The position numbers and the translations under genes are program-made. DNA of 34,707 bases from an uncultured Clostridium sp. (lineage in GTDB: Bacteria > Bacillota > Clostridia > TANB77 > CAG-508), in the NCBI GenBank assembly GCA_958413095.1, contig CATYUF010000013.1, positions 1 through 34,707 of the forward strand, written 5' to 3'. Below the pieces are notes generated by a model. That model was given only the letters and a program-made list of their open reading frames with translations. It made no database searches and was not told the DNA's origin. This document shows, in pieces, positions 32,899-34,707 of the stretch. How positions within the stretch are numbered: position 1 is the stretch's first letter; every line of letters starts with the position of its first letter.

Positions 32899-32941
32899 AT
32901 TTTTATAAGTATTTTTATAAGTATTTTTATAAGTATTTTTT
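32899..32941 (+). repeat. 12-bp tandem repeat, three copies plus a partial
   Basis: ATTTTTATAAGT is repeated exactly at 32899, 32911 and 32923, followed by ATTTTTTTAAT. It lies in the untranslated leader downstream of the promoter. Confidence 0.9.
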
Positions 32942-33029
32942 TAATGCTAGAAAGATATAAAGTTGAAATAATATACTAATAATTATACTAAAATATAAAT
33001 TGCAGAAACAATAAGAAAAGAGGAACAAA

Positions 33030-33581
33030 ATGATAAAAATAAAAAATATATTTAAACATTTAAAATTAGTAACAAAACATAAATGGATAGTTTTTAAATT
33101 ATGTTGTAAAGCAGGAATACCCTGGAGAGGAATATGTCATGATTTATCAAAATATTCTCCAACAGAATTTATAGAAAGCATCAAATATTATCAAGGAAAT
33201 CGTTCACCTATAACAGCAGCAAAAGAAGAAAAAGGCTATTCTGAAGCTTGGTTACATCATAAGGGAAGAAACAAACATCATAGTGAATATTGGATGGATT
33301 TATCAGCTAAGGAAAAAACTCCGATAATGCCATATAAATATACAGTAGAGATGTTATGTGACAAATTGTCAGCAGGAATAGTATATCAAGGGGAAAAATG
33401 GAATAAAGAATATCCCATAAAATATTGGAATGAGCATGAAAAAGAAAAATTAATGTTAAATCCAAACATGAAAGATTTAATAACAGATTTTTTTCAACAA
33501 GTAAGTAAAAAAGGAATAAATGAAGTTGTTAACAAGAAAAAGTTAAAAGACTTATATAAAAAATATTGTAGCAAGAGTTGA
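33030..33581 (+). CDS. DUF5662-type protein with clustered metal-binding histidines
   Basis: 183 residues from ATG 33030, with AAGAGGAAC as a moderate ribosome binding site. The motifs CHDLSKYSPTEFIESIKYYQ and WLHHKGRNKHHSEYWMD are the two conserved blocks of this family. The HD pair and the HHxxxxxHH cluster suggest a metal-dependent phosphohydrolase-like active site, but no reaction has been shown as far as I know. No signal peptide; the N-terminus is basic (KIKNIFKHLKLVTKHK). The consensus promoter of rpmF overlaps its stop codon. Confidence 0.75.
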   Translation: MIKIKNIFKHLKLVTKHKWIVFKLCCKAGIPWRGICHDLSKYSPTEFIESIKYYQGNRSPITAAKEEKGYSEAWLHHKGRNKHHSEYWMDLSAKEKTPIMPYKYTVEMLCDKLSAGIVYQGEKWNKEYPIKYWNEHEKEKLMLNPNMKDLITDFFQQVSKKGINEVVNKKKLKDLYKKYCSKS

Positions 33582-33606
33582 CAAAAGTAAAAAATACTTG
33601 TATAAT
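33578..33606 (+). promoter_or_regulatory. Consensus sigma-A promoter of rpmF
   Basis: Exact TTGACA (33578-33583), 17 bases and exact TATAAT (33601-33606). It overlaps the TGA of the upstream gene and precedes rpmF by 72 bases. A strong promoter fits a ribosomal protein gene. Confidence 0.9.
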
Positions 33607-33678
33607 TTTATAGTGATTAATAACGAAAAAATAAGAATAGATATATACATATATCTTAAAGCAAGGGGGGAATTCAAG

Positions 33679-33870
33679 ATGGCACAACCAAAAAGAAGAT
33701 GGTCAAAAGCTAGAACACATTCAAAAAGATCAACATGGAAAAAAGAGCAACCAACATTTGCAAGTTGCCCACATTGCCACGAACCAGTAATGCCACATAG
33801 AGTTTGTAAAAACTGTGGATATTATGATGGAAAAGAAATAGTAGCTAAAAAAGAAAATGAAAGTGCATAA
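33679..33870 (+). CDS. rpmF: Ribosomal protein L32, zinc-binding type
   Basis: 63 residues from ATG 33679, where MAQPKRRWSKARTHSKRSTW begins; an upstream in-frame ATG at 33598 lies inside the promoter and is not used. GGGGGGAA is the ribosome binding site. Cys30, Cys33, Cys43 and Cys46 form the CxxC...CxxC zinc ribbon. In many Firmicutes rpmF sits next to fatty-acid genes, but here it stands apart with its own strong promoter and terminator. Confidence 0.97.
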   Translation: MAQPKRRWSKARTHSKRSTWKKEQPTFASCPHCHEPVMPHRVCKNCGYYDGKEIVAKKENESA

Positions 33871-33880
33871 TAATGAATAG

Positions 33881-33910
33881 AAAGTAGTACTTGGAAAAGT
33901 GCTATTTTTT
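33881..33910 (+). terminator. Terminator after rpmF
   Basis: TAGTACT and AGTGCTA form a 7-bp stem with one G-T pair, extended by A-T pairs and followed by six T. Confidence 0.75.
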
Positions 33911-34020
33911 GTTAAATGAGTATTTTATTGGTATTGTTGAAAAATTAAATTGATGAAAAGATGAGATGGCAAAGTTACTTTTCTTGAACATAAAAATAAA
34001 TAATTTATGGAGATGATTAA

Positions 34021-34629
34021 ATGCCTAAAATAACATTTTTCAATTTGAATATTGAAAAGAAAGAAAAAATAAAAAGAGCTATTATAAATGAATTTAGCAA
34101 AAATACAATTTCTAAAGCATCTATAAGTAATATTGTTGAAGAAGCACAAATACCAAGGGGAAGCTTTTATCAATATTTTGAAGATAAAGAAGATGCTTTG
34201 AAATATATAATTGATGAATTTATAAAATTTGAAAAAGAAGAGATAAAAGATTCATTAAAAAGAAATAAAGGAGATATATTTGCAACATCAATAGATATTT
34301 TTCGATATGTTTCTAAAAAAAGCTATAATGCTCCACATATGATGCTATGTCATAATATTATCCAAAAATTAAAAGAAGAAAATGTAAATATTTTTGATGG
34401 AATAAATTGCAAAAGTATGTATCAAGCAAATAAAGAAAATGGAAATATAATAAATACAGATATCTTAAAGATAAAGAATGAAGAAGATTTAAAATATATA
34501 ATGAAAATTCTCACAGTAGTAATTAGGGCTTCAATAATGGATGTATTAACTAAAAAGAAAAGTGAAGAAAAAGCTGAAGAAGAATTAGAGAAACAAATAG
34601 AAATATTAAAGCGAGGAATGGAAAAATAA
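34021..34629 (+). CDS. TetR-family transcriptional regulator
   Basis: 202 residues. The N-terminal DNA-binding domain (about residues 10-60) shows KIKRAIINEFSKNTISKASI, then VEEAQIPRGSFYQYFEDKED, the TetR helix-turn-helix with the usual SFYQYF recognition helix. The rest is a helical ligand-binding and dimerisation domain with no recognisable specificity. TGGAGATG lies just before the ATG. TetR repressors usually control a neighbouring transporter or enzyme; that gene is probably beyond the right edge of the window. The last 78 bases hold no feature I can name. Confidence 0.88.
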   Translation: MPKITFFNLNIEKKEKIKRAIINEFSKNTISKASISNIVEEAQIPRGSFYQYFEDKEDALKYIIDEFIKFEKEEIKDSLKRNKGDIFATSIDIFRYVSKKSYNAPHMMLCHNIIQKLKEENVNIFDGINCKSMYQANKENGNIINTDILKIKNEEDLKYIMKILTVVIRASIMDVLTKKKSEEKAEEELEKQIEILKRGMEK

Positions 34630-34707
34630 AATACAAAAAAGTACAAAATTATCAGGGAAATTTAATCATATTACAAAAATATTACAATTGCCATATTCTT
34701 ACATTTG

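Larger units (their letters stand above)
32481..33029. other. 549-bp gene-free region between asnB and the DUF5662-type gene
   Basis: Extremely AT-rich with no ORF worth reporting. It holds an imperfect inverted repeat in the asnB leader (CTTAAATTAAGG at 32542-32553 with CCTAATTTAAG at 32566-32576), a promoter for the right-hand gene, and a short tandem repeat. The divergent arrangement makes it the control region of both genes. Confidence 0.6.

Noticed and set aside
32899..32941. Tandem repeat as a CRISPR array
   Set aside because: Units are 12 bases, directly adjacent, without spacers, and no cas gene is present.

Overview
The window is very AT-rich, with A/T-dominated codon use, strong AGGAGG-type ribosome binding sites and sigma-A promoters, including two exact TTGACA-17-TATAAT matches. 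It carries the spoIIIA sporulation operon, a Firmicutes-type fatty-acid synthesis cluster, and zinc-type L31 and L32 proteins. This points to a low-GC, endospore-forming Clostridia-type Firmicute, possibly an uncultured gut lineage. The species cannot be named from sequence alone.

Layout. (1) 1-6.3 kb is a decaying accessory region: a small ribbon-helix-helix protein, an unknown small protein and a double AbrB-domain regulator, followed by three broken genes in a row. These are a HelD-type helicase with an internal deletion and frame change, a histidine phosphatase with a one-base insertion, and a SPASM radical-SAM enzyme with an in-frame TAG and no cluster-binding N-terminus. A 26-codon ORF runs into an IS30-family insertion sequence. 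(2) 6.5-9.5 kb: yebC behind a structured leader, then a large membrane-anchored protein of unknown function. (3) 9.6-15.5 kb: the spoIIIAA-AH operon, whose products form the mother-cell side of the channel linking mother cell and forespore. spoIIIAA appears to lack a standard start codon and spoIIIAB is frameshifted. A 218-bp hairpin element with perfect 41-bp inverted repeats sits between spoIIIAG and spoIIIAH. (4) 15.6-21.7 kb: a divergent XRE regulator, then fabH-fabD-fabG-fabF-accB-fabZ with long A-rich gaps containing hairpins. No acyl carrier protein, enoyl reductase or accC/D/A is present. (5) 21.8-26.5 kb: a 54-aa membrane peptide, rpmE, miaB and mutS. A second inverted-repeat element (34-bp arms, 137 bp) overlaps the 3' end of miaB and supplies its C-terminal tail. 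(6) 26.6-30.6 kb: accessory genes, namely an unknown protein, an ABC ATPase remnant with its ABC-2 permease, an ORF6N protein with a phospholipase-D-like C-terminus and an internal 33-bp palindrome, a PD-(D/E)XK-like protein, and a fragment of a second ORF6N gene. (7) 30.6-34.7 kb: asnB on the minus strand, a 549-bp gene-free stretch with short tandem repeats and a promoter, a DUF5662-type protein, rpmF with a consensus promoter, and a TetR-family regulator.

The core genes (translation, tRNA modification, mismatch repair, lipid synthesis, sporulation) are mostly intact. Decay is concentrated next to the IS30 copy and in the first two spoIIIA genes. The strongest candidates for something undescribed are the two hairpin elements at 14.4-14.7 kb and 23.8-23.9 kb. 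No CRISPR array, rRNA, tRNA or recognisable riboswitch was seen.
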